From contig JAJFZO010000407.1 in the NCBI GenBank assembly GCA_021397835.1, positions 4,030,001 through 4,094,000 of the forward strand: a stretch of 64,000 nt of DNA. Direction: 5' to 3'. Of this stretch, positions 1 to 11,499 are shown piece after piece. Each line of letters begins with the position of its first letter. Position 1 is the stretch's first letter. Source of the DNA: Moringa oleifera (Eukaryota > Streptophyta > Magnoliopsida > Brassicales > Moringaceae). Under the pieces are notes generated by a model, which was not told the origin of the DNA, did no database searches, and was given only the letters and a program-made list of their open reading frames with translations. Made by a program: the position numbers and the translations under genes.

Positions 1-584
1 TGATTATATCAATTAAAAAAACTTAATTTACTTAATAATTTCACATTGTCAATAATTTTTATTTTATTATTTTTTTAAATAACCCTAGTATCCAAAGTCA
101 TCCTTCTTTCTTTTTATTTCTTTTTTAACTATTTTTCATCTTTAAACAAATAAATACTCTTCATTCCGTAACCATCTTTTTTCATTCTTTTTTTTTGTTC
201 TTTTTTTTTAATTTTTCGCTCTCTCTATACTAACAACATCACCTACCATCACTTGTACTATTACATTATTACAACTCCTAATGCCCCATTTTAGTTTATT
301 GCCCAGTTACTTACAGTATAAACTAAAATGGTAAGCATATCAATATTAACACACAAATTATGCACTAAATAAAAACAATAAAATAAAACAAAGAGATATG
401 AAAGTAAAAACATGAGAAAATCAGAGTCAAATCTATCATAAAAATAATATCACCTCCTTCCAAAGTGAAGAAAAGTCTATTCTACGGTGACCATGAAGTG
501 AGAATAGAGAAGAAAAAAATGAAATGAAACCAGTAAATGATAATTTTTTAAAAAACAAAGAGAGGATAAGAACCTAAAAAGAGA
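1..584. other. AT-rich intergenic DNA
   Basis: Long T runs in the first 230 bases and A-rich DNA after that. I see no open frame, RNA gene or recognisable repeat. Confidence 0.5.
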
Positions 585-1160
585 AATCTTTATAAATGTT
601 CGAAGAAGGATTATTAGAGGAAAACTTGAGACTTTGGCAAAATTTTGGTCATTTTATCTAATCAATGATTTCAATTGGCTTCTCTATCAAATCTCTCTTG
701 ATTCTAACCAATTATTTTAGGTCACTAACTTATAAGGTTATTTATAATTTTAAAGAGGATCAAAGCTGTTTTTAGAAAGTACTTGTTTGAACAAATAATT
801 AAATTCATGGCTTATAAGTTAATCTGTTTGGCAATTTGTAATCATAATTTTTCATTAATGCTTGATTCTCATTTATGGCCACATCTAAATCTATTATTTA
901 TTCATTTTAATTTTGTACTTTACATTTTCATTTGTATTTTCACTTAGGTTGTTATTTTGGTTATATCTAACGTGTTAGGTTTAATTCTTTTAGATTTACT
1001 ATAATAAAATATCGTAAGTTTTACAAGGACTGCTGTTTTTCTATTTTTATTTTATCATATAAAGCTTAATACTTAGTAAATTATGATAAAAAAATCATGA
1101 GTTTCATTCTTTTATGATTTCTTATGCTATGTACTGAACTAATGATTTGGTAACATTTTT
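585..1160. repeat. Six-copy flanking module, copy 1
   Basis: Begins with a TTTATAAA box (about 589-596), then the shared run GGCAAAATTTTGGTCATTTT, then TTCATGGCTTATAA, and ends near AAATCATGAGTTTCATTC. The same order of landmarks recurs near 5.24, 7.36, 9.71, 14.10 and 16.29 kb. In copies 3 and 6 this box is the TATA box of a small minus-strand gene. No gene remains next to copy 1, so it looks like an orphaned promoter-side relic. Confidence 0.6.
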
Positions 1161-1239
1161 TCCAATAAAATCATATATTTCATCCCTTTGAACTCGAGTC
1201 TTCTTTGCTTTAGACCCAAACTATCAGTACTGGAAAATA

Positions 1240-1850
1240 AAAGAGTCTAATTGTTAACACTACTCCTAGTTCTTCAGTTTTCTTATTGTATTATAATATA
1301 AAGCTACAAATCTTATCTAATCAAGTCCAACACAACTATACATCTAACAACGATCATTAATATGCATACCGAAGACTTTAGATGTCAAATCTAGTTAAAT
1401 GAGATAGAAAAGAATTAGAGTTCAAGAGCATTCCATAATAACTCAATCAAAGATAGTACCCTTGGAAGATTCTTCAACCACCTTTGGCAAAGGGTTTGGC
1501 TCAGTGTCATTAGAATCATTTACCTTACAAAAGTTCCAATTTGGTTGGAGGAAGCTGAATAAGCAACCTAGTAGTAGTTTTTGCCTGGCTGCTTCTTTGT
1601 TCAACCAGAGGACATCTCATTTGAAACATTTTCTGGCATAAAGAGCTTTAGCCTTGAAACTTCCACCTTTCCACCTCTCTTTTCTTGCCTGGCTGCTTCT
1701 TTGTTCCACCAGAAGACATCTCATTGAAACTTTTTCTGGCACAAAGACCTTTGGCCTTGAATGTTCCACCTTTCCACTTCTTCAATAGTTTTAATTCTTC
1801 TGTTTTGTACATTGAAAACCTTAAAGTTGGATAAATGATCATAAGATTCC
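1240..1850 (-). pseudogene. Unrecognised gene remnant with tandem exon duplication
   Basis: Read on the minus strand, 1648-1842 is open for 64 aa and contains a basic stretch, KWKGGTFKAKGLCARK, followed by a Ser/Gly/Lys-rich piece. A stretch of roughly 105 bp containing the codons for KAKGLCARK and for the following Glu-Met-Ser-Ser is repeated just downstream (about 1560-1660 against 1665-1765), and the second copy is interrupted by stops. Upstream parts of the same sequence (TTGAAAACTTTAAAGTTGG on the plus strand) recur at about 2.10, 12.52 and 18.67 kb. At 18.67 kb the corresponding minus-strand reading is MMFDMGKGIGPWRSNFKVFN. I do not recognise the family. The most likely reading is a multiplied gene or transposon-carried fragment that is decaying. 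Confidence 0.4.
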
Positions 1851-1879
1851 AATTGATTGCTGATATATAATGGTCAGAT

Positions 1880-2330
1880 CACCTAGGTCCTTAGTTTTTT
1901 TTTTCTTATATTATAATGAGATAAGTTGCAAATCTTAAGTAATTCAACACATAATTATATCTAGCCGTTCATTAATATGAGTACAAAAACTTTTCAATAG
2001 CAATCTATCAAAATAAGGTAAAAAATAGAACTAGTGTACATAAGCATTCTCCAATAACACTGTCTTGCACCTCTCTAATACTTCTGCTTTTGCTCTGTGT
2101 GTTGAAAACTTTAAAGTTGGACCTTTAAGCATAAGATTCCAACTCCCTTGCCCACATCTACCATCATTGATCCACACATAGAATCAAGTTTATTTAATCA
2201 TCAAATCACAAGACAAAGGTCAATAATATCACCACATATATCAAATGCAAGAAGTTAGATTAACATTTTAAACTAAACAGAAATGATATAAAAATGGTAC
2301 TTTTGGAATGATAATCTCTTTTTCATTTTC
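1880..2330. repeat. Repeat segment A (gene-remnant segment), second copy
   Basis: Shares TTGAAAACTTTAAAGTTGG, AAGATTCCAACTCCCTTGCC and ATATCACCACATATATCA with 12.3-12.7 kb and 18.5-18.9 kb. It lies directly upstream of the copia-derived unit in all three places, so segment A and the retroelement were multiplied together. No intact frame. Confidence 0.6.
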
Positions 2331-5150
2331 AAGCTGGTAGAGCACTCAACATCCAATGCTAGACCATATGAAACATTTATTGAAAAAAATCACGTGTTTG
2401 AATGAAAATGTATAGGTGTATGAAAAAGAGTCTTTTCTTTTTAAATGGAAAATTATCTTTTGGTTAAGATGCATTATGTCCCTTTGAAGTACATAAATTT
2501 AGGAAATCAAACTCATTTTAGGATCACATTTTGACATTAATACAAGGCCTCACTCATAGCTATTTCATTCATCAAAAACATTTGATCCTTCATTCTTTCT
2601 TCCTTCATTAAAAATAAATATTTGATTTTTTGAGAAAAATAACTATAAGTTGACTTATTATTCTTCTCAATGAATTACTACGTACTTTCACAAGAAGAGA
2701 TCATTCTATCTTAGACATTCAACATTAATAATCTATTAAGACAGACATGTTAGTTTGTTGTTCTTGTGAATTGATGCCTTATGTTTTTTCACAAGAAGAG
2801 ATTATTGTGCCTTTGAGAGTCACTCACCATCAACCTATTGAGACTAATTTTGGAATGTTTTTTTTATCTTAAATAAGTACATTGAAACTCCAGTATCGAT
2901 TTAACAAAAATACAATACTATGTGCTATATTTTACTGAAAGCTTTTTTTAATTTGTTTATTTCCATTTGAAGTAAATCACATATCTTTCTAAGTTTTTGA
3001 TATCATTTATTATATTAGAGACATTAATTTTAAAACAAAGTATTTTATTTACTTTTTTTTATTGCTTTATTATAAATTTTGGTGATCGTGTTTACTATAA
3101 TCGTTTTTAATGTGTTTAATAATTTTATTTAGTCAATGACAGCTATATCATTTGTTATTGTTTCAACTATTTTACAAGTGGTCTAAGCACAGTGATCAAA
3201 GTTCTTACTTATGTTAGTAATGGGAAGAAACCAGAAAAGTTATGCGGAATGGACTTTAAGTTGTGGCAACAAAAAACATTGTTTTATCTTACAAATCTAA
3301 AACTTGCTAAAGTCTTGAATGAAGATGCTCCTATTTTGAAAAAAAAAAATGAAAATAATAGACTGATGATATTGTTTTAAAAACATGATGAGAACATCAT
3401 AACTTTCTTTGCAAGAATTAGATCTTCAATAGATGGGGGAAAACATTGTATAATGCCTATACTCACATCAAAGTTATTAAAGAATTATATGAATCTTTCA
3501 AGAAAAATCACAAGGTAGAAGAAGTCAACACGAAGAAATTGGCTGTTGGTAGTTTTTTGAATTACGAATGGTAGATTTAAAAATTTTCATTAGCTGGGCC
3601 ACAGAATTACAACTTGTTCTATTTGAAATATGTACACATGCAGAAAATATGGCACTAAGTGAGAAATTCTAAGTGACTTTTACAATGAAAAAATTTTCAC
3701 CATCTTGGAAGGGCTTTGAGAAATATTTGAAGCACAAGCACAAAAAACTGATAATTGAGAATCTAGTTATACAGTTGATGATAAAGGAGGATAACTGTAA
3801 ATCTAAAATGAATTTTGGAAAATAACTTATGGAGCCCAAAGCAAACTGGGTCGAACAAAAGTACTATGAAAAAGAGAAGCAATCTAGTCAAGTTCTAAGT
3901 CAAAGCAAGTTCAAGAAATTCAACTGAAAATGTTATGTCTATTATTGCAAGCAAGGTTCCTTGTGTTCACAATTCTTAAGAAACTGAAGTAAGTTTTAGC
4001 AAGCATTATTGTTGAAACAACGTTGGTTGCTGTATGTTTGATGCTTTTTAATGAAACTTTGAAGAGTGGTACATAGGCACTAGTGCTACTCCCGTCACTT
4101 TTATTATGATAAAAAGAAGTTCTCTTCTTAAGTAAAATTAATGGTGAAAGAAAACTTTTTATGGGTAATTCTACAACCTTCAAAATTAAAGGTATTGATA
4201 AAATTATGCTTAGGATGGTCTCAATCAAAGAACTCATTTTAAATCATATGCTTTATGTACCAGATATTTACAAAAACTTAGATTTTTGGATTGTTGCTAA
4301 GCAAGAATAAGGTTGAATTAGTGTTCGAATCTAACAAATTTGTATTGATCAAGCATGAGACATTTGTGGACTAAGGGTACCTGATGAGTCATTTAAAATT
4401 AATGTTATCATTGTACTTCATGATTTCGATAATAATAAAGTTTTATTTAGTTATGTAGTTGAGTCTTTTAATTTATGTTATCATAGATTAGGAAATGTGA
4501 ACTATAATTCCTTACATTAGTTAATAAACTTAGAATTATTACCTACATTAATTTCACATTGTCTCTAACAATTAGTATGAAACTTGTTTGGAAACTAAAT
4601 TAGGGGAGACGTCATTTCAAACAATTGAAAGATGCACCAAAACTCTATACAAAACGCTTAATCCTCCATACCACGTCAAGCCAGATCCTTAATTACACTA
4701 ACTAATATGTTTCTCATACAAAAGGCTTTTACATAAGTTTTACATTTCCATACTCAATAAAATTAAGAAATGTCACAACTCTTTCATATAGATAGTTACA
4801 AATGAAAGCTCTAGCACTCATTAAGGTTGCTTAAGATTTGATTTGAAAATTAAAGGCTCAAGAGTGATTAACATAAATTCGGCTTAAAGGGATTAATATG
4901 AAAGCTTTTGTGCTCCGATAAATAGTTGATTGTAAAATGAAAATTTGAAGTTATTTATAGTTCCATTTAAAAGTATTATTGTTACTCACATAAAACACTT
5001 TTTCAAATCACTTTGGTCATATTTTAAGTAAGTTTAGTGGACTGAGTAGTTCAATGTTTCAATTTTAAATTTTGACAATTTGATTAAACCAAAATAGATA
5101 GAAAGTATTCGATTGCCAATTCTCCCCTAGTTGATCATCTTATCAAAAGA
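2330..5150 (+). mobile_element. Degenerate Ty1/copia remnant, unit 1 (gag part)
   Basis: The gag reading starts near 3135. After an early break it is open at 3192-3380, with the copia gag signature DFKLWQQKTLFYLTNLKLAK, a motif well known in plant copia capsid proteins. Further gag-like pieces follow to about 3,930, then a pre-integrase-like stretch near 4,470-4,620, all broken by stops. The 3' part (4,660-5,110) matches 22,680-23,100 and 13,700-13,980. No flanking LTR pair or target-site duplication could be identified, so this is a fragment rather than a complete insertion. The upstream leader (2,330-3,130) is shared with units 2 and 3. Confidence 0.7.
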
Positions 5151-5239
5151 GCTTGTGATTTGGAGCTAGAGTTCATTCATTTGAACTTTTTGCTTGTTGT
5201 TATAGATGCATGGGCTGTATGTTATCCTAAGCGTTTTAA

Positions 5240-5870
5240 GTTGAGATTTAGATAGAATTCTGGCCATTTTATCTAATGGATGCACTTCAATTATCTGTCA
5301 AATCTCTCTTAATTCATGGTTATTTGATTTTAAAAAAGATTTAACTTCTCTTGGAAAAATACTAGATAGAGCAAATAAAGTCATGATTTAAAAATTAATT
5401 GATTATATGATAATTTGTAATGATGATTTTTAACTAACAGACATATATCTAAATATTGTAGTTCCCTTGATTTTTGATTTTATTTCTTGTATTGTCATTT
5501 AGATTCATCCGGGTAAGATTTGAGGTGTTTAAGTTTTTTTAGCTTTACTAATAAGATACTTTTCAGGAAACCTTTTACAGGGGTTGCTAGCTTTTTCTTT
5601 TTATTTTATCATGTAAAGCTTAATACTTTAGTAAATTATGATAAAAAAAAATAGTGAGTTTCATTCTTTTATGATTTTTACTTTCCATCACTTTCAATTA
5701 ATTGTTTTTCTTATGGCCTTGCAGATGAGGAAGATTTTTTCTTCGTCATTTGAATGTATGGATCAAAATCCAATTCTTGAAAAGAGAATCACATATACAG
5801 CATGGGTGAAATAAACATGCATGGTTCACAATTATTTCAAAAGATAACAAAGTTAAAAGTGGAAAATATA
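5240..5870. repeat. Six-copy flanking module, copy 2
   Basis: Landmarks CATTTTATCTAATGGATGCA, TTATCATGTAAAGCTTAATA and AATCACATATACAGCATGGG are shared with the copy at 14.1-14.77 kb and more loosely with the other four. This copy lies on the 3' side of the small minus-strand gene at 6.1-7.3 kb, so that gene is bracketed by modules on both sides. Confidence 0.65.
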
Positions 5871-6120
5871 ACAACTTGAGCTGAACATCTCTTCCATTAA
5901 ACATTTCTTGTTGAAAGATTTTGGACTATTTAATAAAATCTAATCTTACAAATAGAAATGGAAATAAAATTGGAAGAACTCTATTCTCCATGTAATGTAA
6001 CATAGCTAGGTGTGTGTATATATGCCTTTTTTATACATGAAATTCATAGTTCAGAAAGAATAATAATGGCAAAATCAATTATTTTTTAAGGATAATATTT
6101 GAATAAGAGAAGATGGGTTC

Positions 6121-6660
6121 TTCAACTTCTCTAACATCTTTATGAAACTAAAACTGAAGCTTCGGAACTGGCTGTGCACGCAAGGTTGAAATAATCCATA
6201 ACTTAGTTTTTACTTCTTGAAGATAGTCCATAACATAATTTTTTGCTTCGATTCTCAGCATCTTGATGTCTTTTGCCATCGAATAATCAAACTTTGGGAG
6301 GGAAACTTTGCTATTAAGAGCTTTTCAGTACATATTCATATCACACCACCTATATACTGTTTACAAAGAGTACATGTCAAGATACCTAGATTGTTACTAA
6401 AATTTGCTTCTTTTGTGAGACTGCACGGCTGGGGATACAAGAGAACTACTGCAGTAGAATTAACAAAATTACTGCTAATTTCTTCTTTGATATAAAGCCC
6501 CGAATATTGCTCCATACTCATATCACACCAGCCGTATACTGTTTACAACGAATATATGCCAAGATACCTAAACCATTATTAAAATTTTCTTCTTTTGTGA
6601 GACTGCATGGTTGGGGTGTAAGAGCGCTCCTGCGGTACAATATGAACAAAATCATTGCTG
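6121..6660 (-). other. Conserved downstream part of the small duplicated gene
   Basis: Lies 3' of the small gene on the minus strand and is conserved at 15,080-15,595. It contains an internal duplication: a stretch reading YPQPCSLTKEANFSNNLGIL on the minus strand (6336-6521 frame) recurs about 165 bp away (around 6530-6640) as a diverged copy. A further open stretch near 6,150-6,310 begins MAKDIKMLRIEAKNYVMDYL and ends at a stop near 6,150. These may be later exons, alternative 3' exons or an untranslated region. The reading frame cannot be joined to the upstream exons with confidence. Confidence 0.4.
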
Positions 6661-6672
6661 ATTTCTTCTTTG

Positions 6673-7254
6673 CTAGAGAACCTCTGGTACGATGAAGTGC
6701 TCACTGAAGATAGGAGTGCCAGATCTGTAAATCACACCAAGATTAGGCATTAGCTTGTTTAGGTGAGATGACTCATACTGAAAAATATACATTTGGTACA
6801 TAATCCTTACAAGAAAGAAAAACAAATTTGCTGTAATTAAGAAAATTTGGAGGTTTAAGCCATTAAGCCCAAAAAAAAACACTACATATTTCATAAGAGG
6901 GAAGAAGCATAACTGAAATATGAAAATTGACAAGATTAAATGGCTAATAGGAAAAAGAAAAAAGACAGAATATTGAACACAAAAATATGCCAACATGGGA
7001 TTGTGATCGAACCTTTAGATCCTCATTTGGTAAATCACCGATTCGATTTTTCTGAAATTATTGAAAAATAATATGTTAAGATTTGAAAAAAAAAACAGGA
7101 GATCTATTTACGTTATTCCAAATCAAATAAACAAAATATTCCCAAAAAGTACTGAGAAAAAACAAACCTTGAAAATAGATGTAGCTAATAGAAGACTTGA
7201 TCTGATCTTGGATTCCATACTATCTTCATCATCTTCACTTTTCTCAGCAATCAT
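6673..7254 (-). CDS. Small spliced gene of unknown function, copy A (76 aa predicted)
   Basis: Three exons with consensus junctions are predicted on the minus strand: 7254-7168 (29 codons, donor AAG|GTTTGT), 7051-7013 (13 codons, acceptor TTTCAG, donor AAG|GTTCGA) and 6777-6673 (34 codons plus TAG, acceptor TTTTTCAG). All junctions are phase 0. Exon 1 is acidic (MIAEKSEDDEDSMESK) and is followed by a hydrophobic LLLATSIF. Exon 3 reads NLGVIYRSGTPIFSEHFIVP. No known domain was recognised. A palindromic TATA box lies about 105 bp upstream. The arrangement is repeated at 15.6-16.2 kb, where exon lengths and splice sites of exons 1 and 2 are kept. The stop TAG in exon 3 falls 8 codons before the stop in copy B, so copy A could itself be slightly truncated. 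Function is unknown; a transcribed orphan gene or a gene fragment both remain possible. Confidence 0.45.
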
Positions 7255-7355
7255 GCTAAGAATGTTTTGATGTAAAAATGAAACAGGAAAACAAAGCAGA
7301 AAAACAAATGAAATAAGCCGCCTTTGGATTTTAACAATTTAGATCTAGATTTTGA

Positions 7356-7370
7356 GGCCTTTATAAAGGC
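7356..7370 (-). promoter_or_regulatory. TATA box of the small gene, copy A
   Basis: GGCCTTTATAAAGGC is a palindrome centred on TTATAA. It is about 105 bp upstream of the ATG, leaving room for a 5' UTR of about 75 bases. It is conserved at 16,291-16,302. Confidence 0.55.
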
Positions 7371-8130
7371 ATGAGTTAGGGTTAGTAGAAGGGCAATTTT
7401 GAGATATTGGCAAAAACACAGGTCATTTATCTAATGGATATATCATAGTTTGCTAATTTATCAAATCTTTTCATGCTAACCATTTATGTTAGGTCTTTTA
7501 AATTATATTGATATCATAATTTTAAAGAGAATCTAAGTTTTCTTAGGAAAGTCTTAATTAGAATAAATATTCATGGTTTATAATTTTTTTTTAGAATTTA
7601 TATTCACGATTTCACATGGATGGACTACCCTCATTTATGGCTATATCTAGATCTATTAGAGATCATTGAATTGATATTTCACTTTTGTTTTGTTTGTTTT
7701 TTCAAATTCTTATTTAGATTATATCAAAATTATACTTGAATTTATTAGGTTGTTTTTCACTTCACTAATGATATGAAATTTTTTACGAAAAGTTTAACGA
7801 GTGTTGACTTTTGCTTTTTAATCATCGTTTGAAAAATTATGATTATAAGAAATCATGAGTTTCAACCTTTTAAGAAAACATTTCATGACTTTCAATTGCT
7901 TGTTTTTCTTAGGCCGTATAGATGGGAATACATATATATATTTTCAACATTTGCATATATGAAAATACAATTCTTGAAACGGCTATCACTTATGTAACAT
8001 GCATGGATGAAATAAACACGTATTAGTTCACTATGTTTTCAAATACTAGTGAAGTTAAAAACGGAAAAAATAAAAACTCTAGATAGAAGATCTCTCCCTT
8101 GAACATATCTAGTATAAAGATTTTGCCTAT
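7371..8130. repeat. Six-copy flanking module, copy 3
   Basis: Shares GTCATTTATCTAATGGATAT and the run CCATTTATGTTAG with the copy at 16.3-17.07 kb, and more diverged landmarks with the other copies. It lies immediately upstream of the small gene and so forms its promoter-proximal DNA. Confidence 0.6.
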
Positions 8131-8204
8131 AGCTTTTGCTATTAAGAGCATCCCTTCAAACATTCGTACCATCAATCAAATGTTTAGAAAGAATACGTGT
8201 CAAG

Positions 8205-8325
8205 GCACTTAGCTTGTGGAATCACTAAGTGCAAAAAAGTGTCTGGTACTAATTAATGACACTTAGCTTATGGAATAACTAAATGCAGAAAAGTATTTGG
8301 TACTAATTAATGTTACAATGGGTTT
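8205..8325. repeat. Local tandem duplication of about 60 bp
   Basis: Two adjacent copies of CACTTAGCTTRTGGAATMAC ... TTGGTACTAATTAATG, ending before ACAATGGGTTT. At the matching place near 17,110-17,175 only one copy is present, so the duplication arose after the two larger units separated, or was lost there. Confidence 0.6.
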
Positions 8326-8329
8326 TCGA

Positions 8330-9700
8330 TTGAAGCTAAATCTTCGAAACAATATTAAAAAAATCTTATTTTTTGAGTGATTTTTTAATATAAATAAAAA
8401 AAAATTATCACTAATTATTTTTATGTTGTAATTGAATATTAAAATTCGTTTATTTTTGAATTATTTTAGATTAGTAAAAATAAATATAAAAAATATGTTA
8501 AAGTATTTCAAAATTAGAAACACAAATTTAGAAATCGGATATGCGTAGTGAAGGATTAACACCCTTATGGTACCTGATGATTTGTACTAATTGATCATAT
8601 AATTATTTTCAATTTTGACATTTACTTGATTTTGAAAAATGATTCTCAAAGAAAATGTTTCAAAAGGAATTTAGATGTGCATAAAAAGGAAAACAGTAAA
8701 ATTTTAATTTTGAGGAGAGTATAAATGTTAAAATTTTGTTTCATCTTTAATTCTTGAAATTATTTTTTATGATGGAGGATATAAAGGTCTTGCTTTTTCT
8801 TCACCTTTAATCCAAAAAATATATATTTTTTATAATAGAGAATATCAAAGTTTCAATCTTGTTCAACCTCTAATCTTTAAAATATTTTTTATGATTCATG
8901 CAAATATAAAGATATGTTAATACCAAACTAAGACGCATTAAATATTATGTAAATTATATAAATAATTTTAATATCTCATAACCTTAACACAAATAAATAA
9001 TTAATGCTTAATATCTAAATTTAAGTCTTAAACTCAATTTTCATAATTTCATTACTTGAAAGTAAAAATAAATTTATTTTTTATTTATTTGTGAAAATAT
9101 TTTGAGAATATAAAAATTTTTCTCTTAAAATTTTTTTGTTATTTTAAAAATTAATTTTTTATTTTAAAAAATAAAATACAATTTTACAGTAAAAGGTATA
9201 AAAATCTTTCTCTTGATATTTTTTTTTTCATATTCTAAAAAGATATGAAGTATTCATTTGTTTTGCTTTTAAAAATAATCTTTATATTAAAAAATATAAA
9301 AATCTCTCTTTTTAAGTCTTTTCATATTATCACAATAATTTTTTAAAATAAATTTTATTAAAATACCTCATTTTTTTTGTACTTTTAAAAAAGTGTTGAC
9401 AATTAACTAAAACATAAAGGGAAAGAGAGTAAAAAAGAGGAGACTTATTGAAGTCTTGTTTCATGAAACAATCTTATTGGAATATAAAGGATTCTTTTGA
9501 CTTTTATGAGATGCATAATGGTGAACAAAATCATTGCTACTTTCTCCGGTGATGGAAGTGAACAGAAGATAGGTATGTCAAATCTTAAATCTAACCTTTA
9601 GGTACATGATCCTTACAAAAGAGAAAAATAAATTTGTTTTTGGTCAAAAAAATAATTTGACAATACGAACCAATAAATTGAAAAAAATCGTAGTGTTAAA
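8330..9700. repeat. Very AT-rich DNA with degenerate tandem repeats
   Basis: Between about 8,710 and 8,900 three to four units of 60-70 bp share the pattern ATATAAAG ... TTCATCTTTAAT ... TTTTTTATRATG. Similar TTTTAAAAATAAT blocks continue to about 9,400. The rest is low-complexity A/T. No coding potential seen. Confidence 0.45.
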
Positions 9701-9709
9701 GAAACTAAG

Positions 9710-10350
9710 TTTAGTAAAATAGAAGGATTCTTAGAGCAAAATTTTAAGATTTTGGCAAAATTCTGGTCATTTTATCTAATAGATGCATTTTAATTGCCTT
9801 GTCTATCAAATCTCTTGATTTAACCATCTATTTTAGGTCACTAAAATTATAAGCTGACTTGTAATTTTAAAGACAGATCAAACTTTTTTAAAAAAGTACT
9901 TGTTGAACAAATAATTAAATTCATGGTTTATAATTTAATTTGTTTGACAATTTGTGATATATCATGATTTTTTTACTTATGCTCAATTCTCATTTATGGC
10001 CACATCTAAATCTATTATTATTCATTTTAATTTTGTATGTTACTTTTTTTTTTTTTGATATTTTCACTCAGATTGTATCTTGGTTATATCTAATGTGTTA
10101 GTTTTTTTTTTTTTTTAAGTTTTACTATAATGAAAGATTTTTCATGTCTTTTTGTTTGTATTTTGTCTTGTAAAGCTTAAGACTTACTAAATTTTGATAA
10201 AAAAATCATGAGTTTCATTCTCTAATGATTTTTATTTTCATCATTTTCAATTAATTTTTTTTTCTTATGTCATGTAAAGGGGAAAATATTTTTTATTTTT
10301 CAGCATTTGAATATATGAAAATCCCATTCACATATATAACATAAGTGAAA
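9710..10350. repeat. Six-copy flanking module, copy 4
   Basis: Closest to copy 1: both read TTGGCAAAATTYTGGTCATT, then TAAATTCATGG and TATGGCCACATCTAAATCTA. No small-gene exons remain beside it. The following DNA at 10,981-11,075 again resembles the sequence after copy 1 (1,135-1,215), so the shared block is longer than the module itself. Confidence 0.6.
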
Positions 10351-11190
10351 TAGACACTTATCCTTCATAATGAAGGATGAATGGATATGATTGATTGAGT
10401 CTCCATATTTAATTATTAGCCTCAGATTATATGACAGGACCAACAACCAAAGTACACTCAAGTTTATTAAATTCAAAACCAAATTATAAGAGGTCAAATA
10501 GGGTGGTATACCTTACAAATCTCCTTTGAAAAAACATTGATTTGATTTGTAGGATATTCGATGTTGTTTTCCTTATTTTGAGTTTCATAACTTGTTCACA
10601 CAATGCCACAATGATAACTAACATTTCATAGCAACATAGGAATGACTATTATTTTGGAGTTTGCTTAGGGTGTGCGGTTTTCAAACCTAGTGTTCTTAGC
10701 AATAACATGGATTTACATAAAAAAAATCTAGTGTTAAAATTAGAAGGATAGTACTAAAGTCAAAATTGGAAGGGTAATATTAAAGCATGCTTTCACCAAA
10801 TGTAGGAGGTGTATCTTTGGCCTTATCCCTTGTTCCCTCCCTTTGGTTTTTATTTTCATTTTTTATTGTGTTTTGTACAACCAATATTTAAATATTTACC
10901 TTATTGATCAAAATCAGATATAAAGATTAGAAATTATTAGTTAATTAACTTAAATAAGTGATAATAATATCTCAAATTAAGCATGTATTGAACTAATAAT
11001 TTGATAACATTTTTACCGGTGAAATCATTTGCCTCGTCACTTTTATATGTACTTCAGTCTTCTTTGCTTTTGGTCCAAATTGACTATAATATTTATTTAA
11101 GTCTTGACATACCCAGTTTTGATACAGAAATAAATGTCCATCTTATTTGTTTTTGGAGAGGATGGCTTGGGTATCAATGACTATCTAGAG
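10351..11190. other. Intergenic DNA, no gene seen
   Basis: AT-rich, with only short chance frames. 10,981-11,075 is a diverged copy of 1,135-1,215. Nothing else can be supported. Confidence 0.4.
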
Positions 11191-11198
11191 ATACATAC

Positions 11199-11245
<47 letters not shown>

Positions 11246-11248
11246 TAG
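11191..11248. repeat. Compound microsatellite (ACAT)n(AT)n
   Basis: About five ACAT units run into roughly 15 AT units and end in ATACATATATA. Confidence 0.9.
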
Positions 11249-11499
11249 TTTCTATTAGATTGGTACAATCTAAGCTTGGAATTAGAAAGCTAGCAATTTA
11301 ATTGACATAAAATTAAACAATTGATGATTATTTTGAAGAAGCTTTTGTGTAATTTAGTAGGTATATCTTCCATCTTATCAACAATACATTTTTTTTTTTT
11401 TAAAGTGAGAAGGTATTCCTATTTTTTCCCTCATTTGGTTTTTACTTTAACACAATTGAAAGGAAGTATATACAAAAATTTACTACACTAAGTCTTGTC

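Noticed and set aside
8710..8900. Regularly spaced repeats that could be mistaken for an array
   Set aside because: Units are imperfect, A/T-rich and adjacent with no unique spacers; this is a plant nuclear minisatellite, not a CRISPR array.
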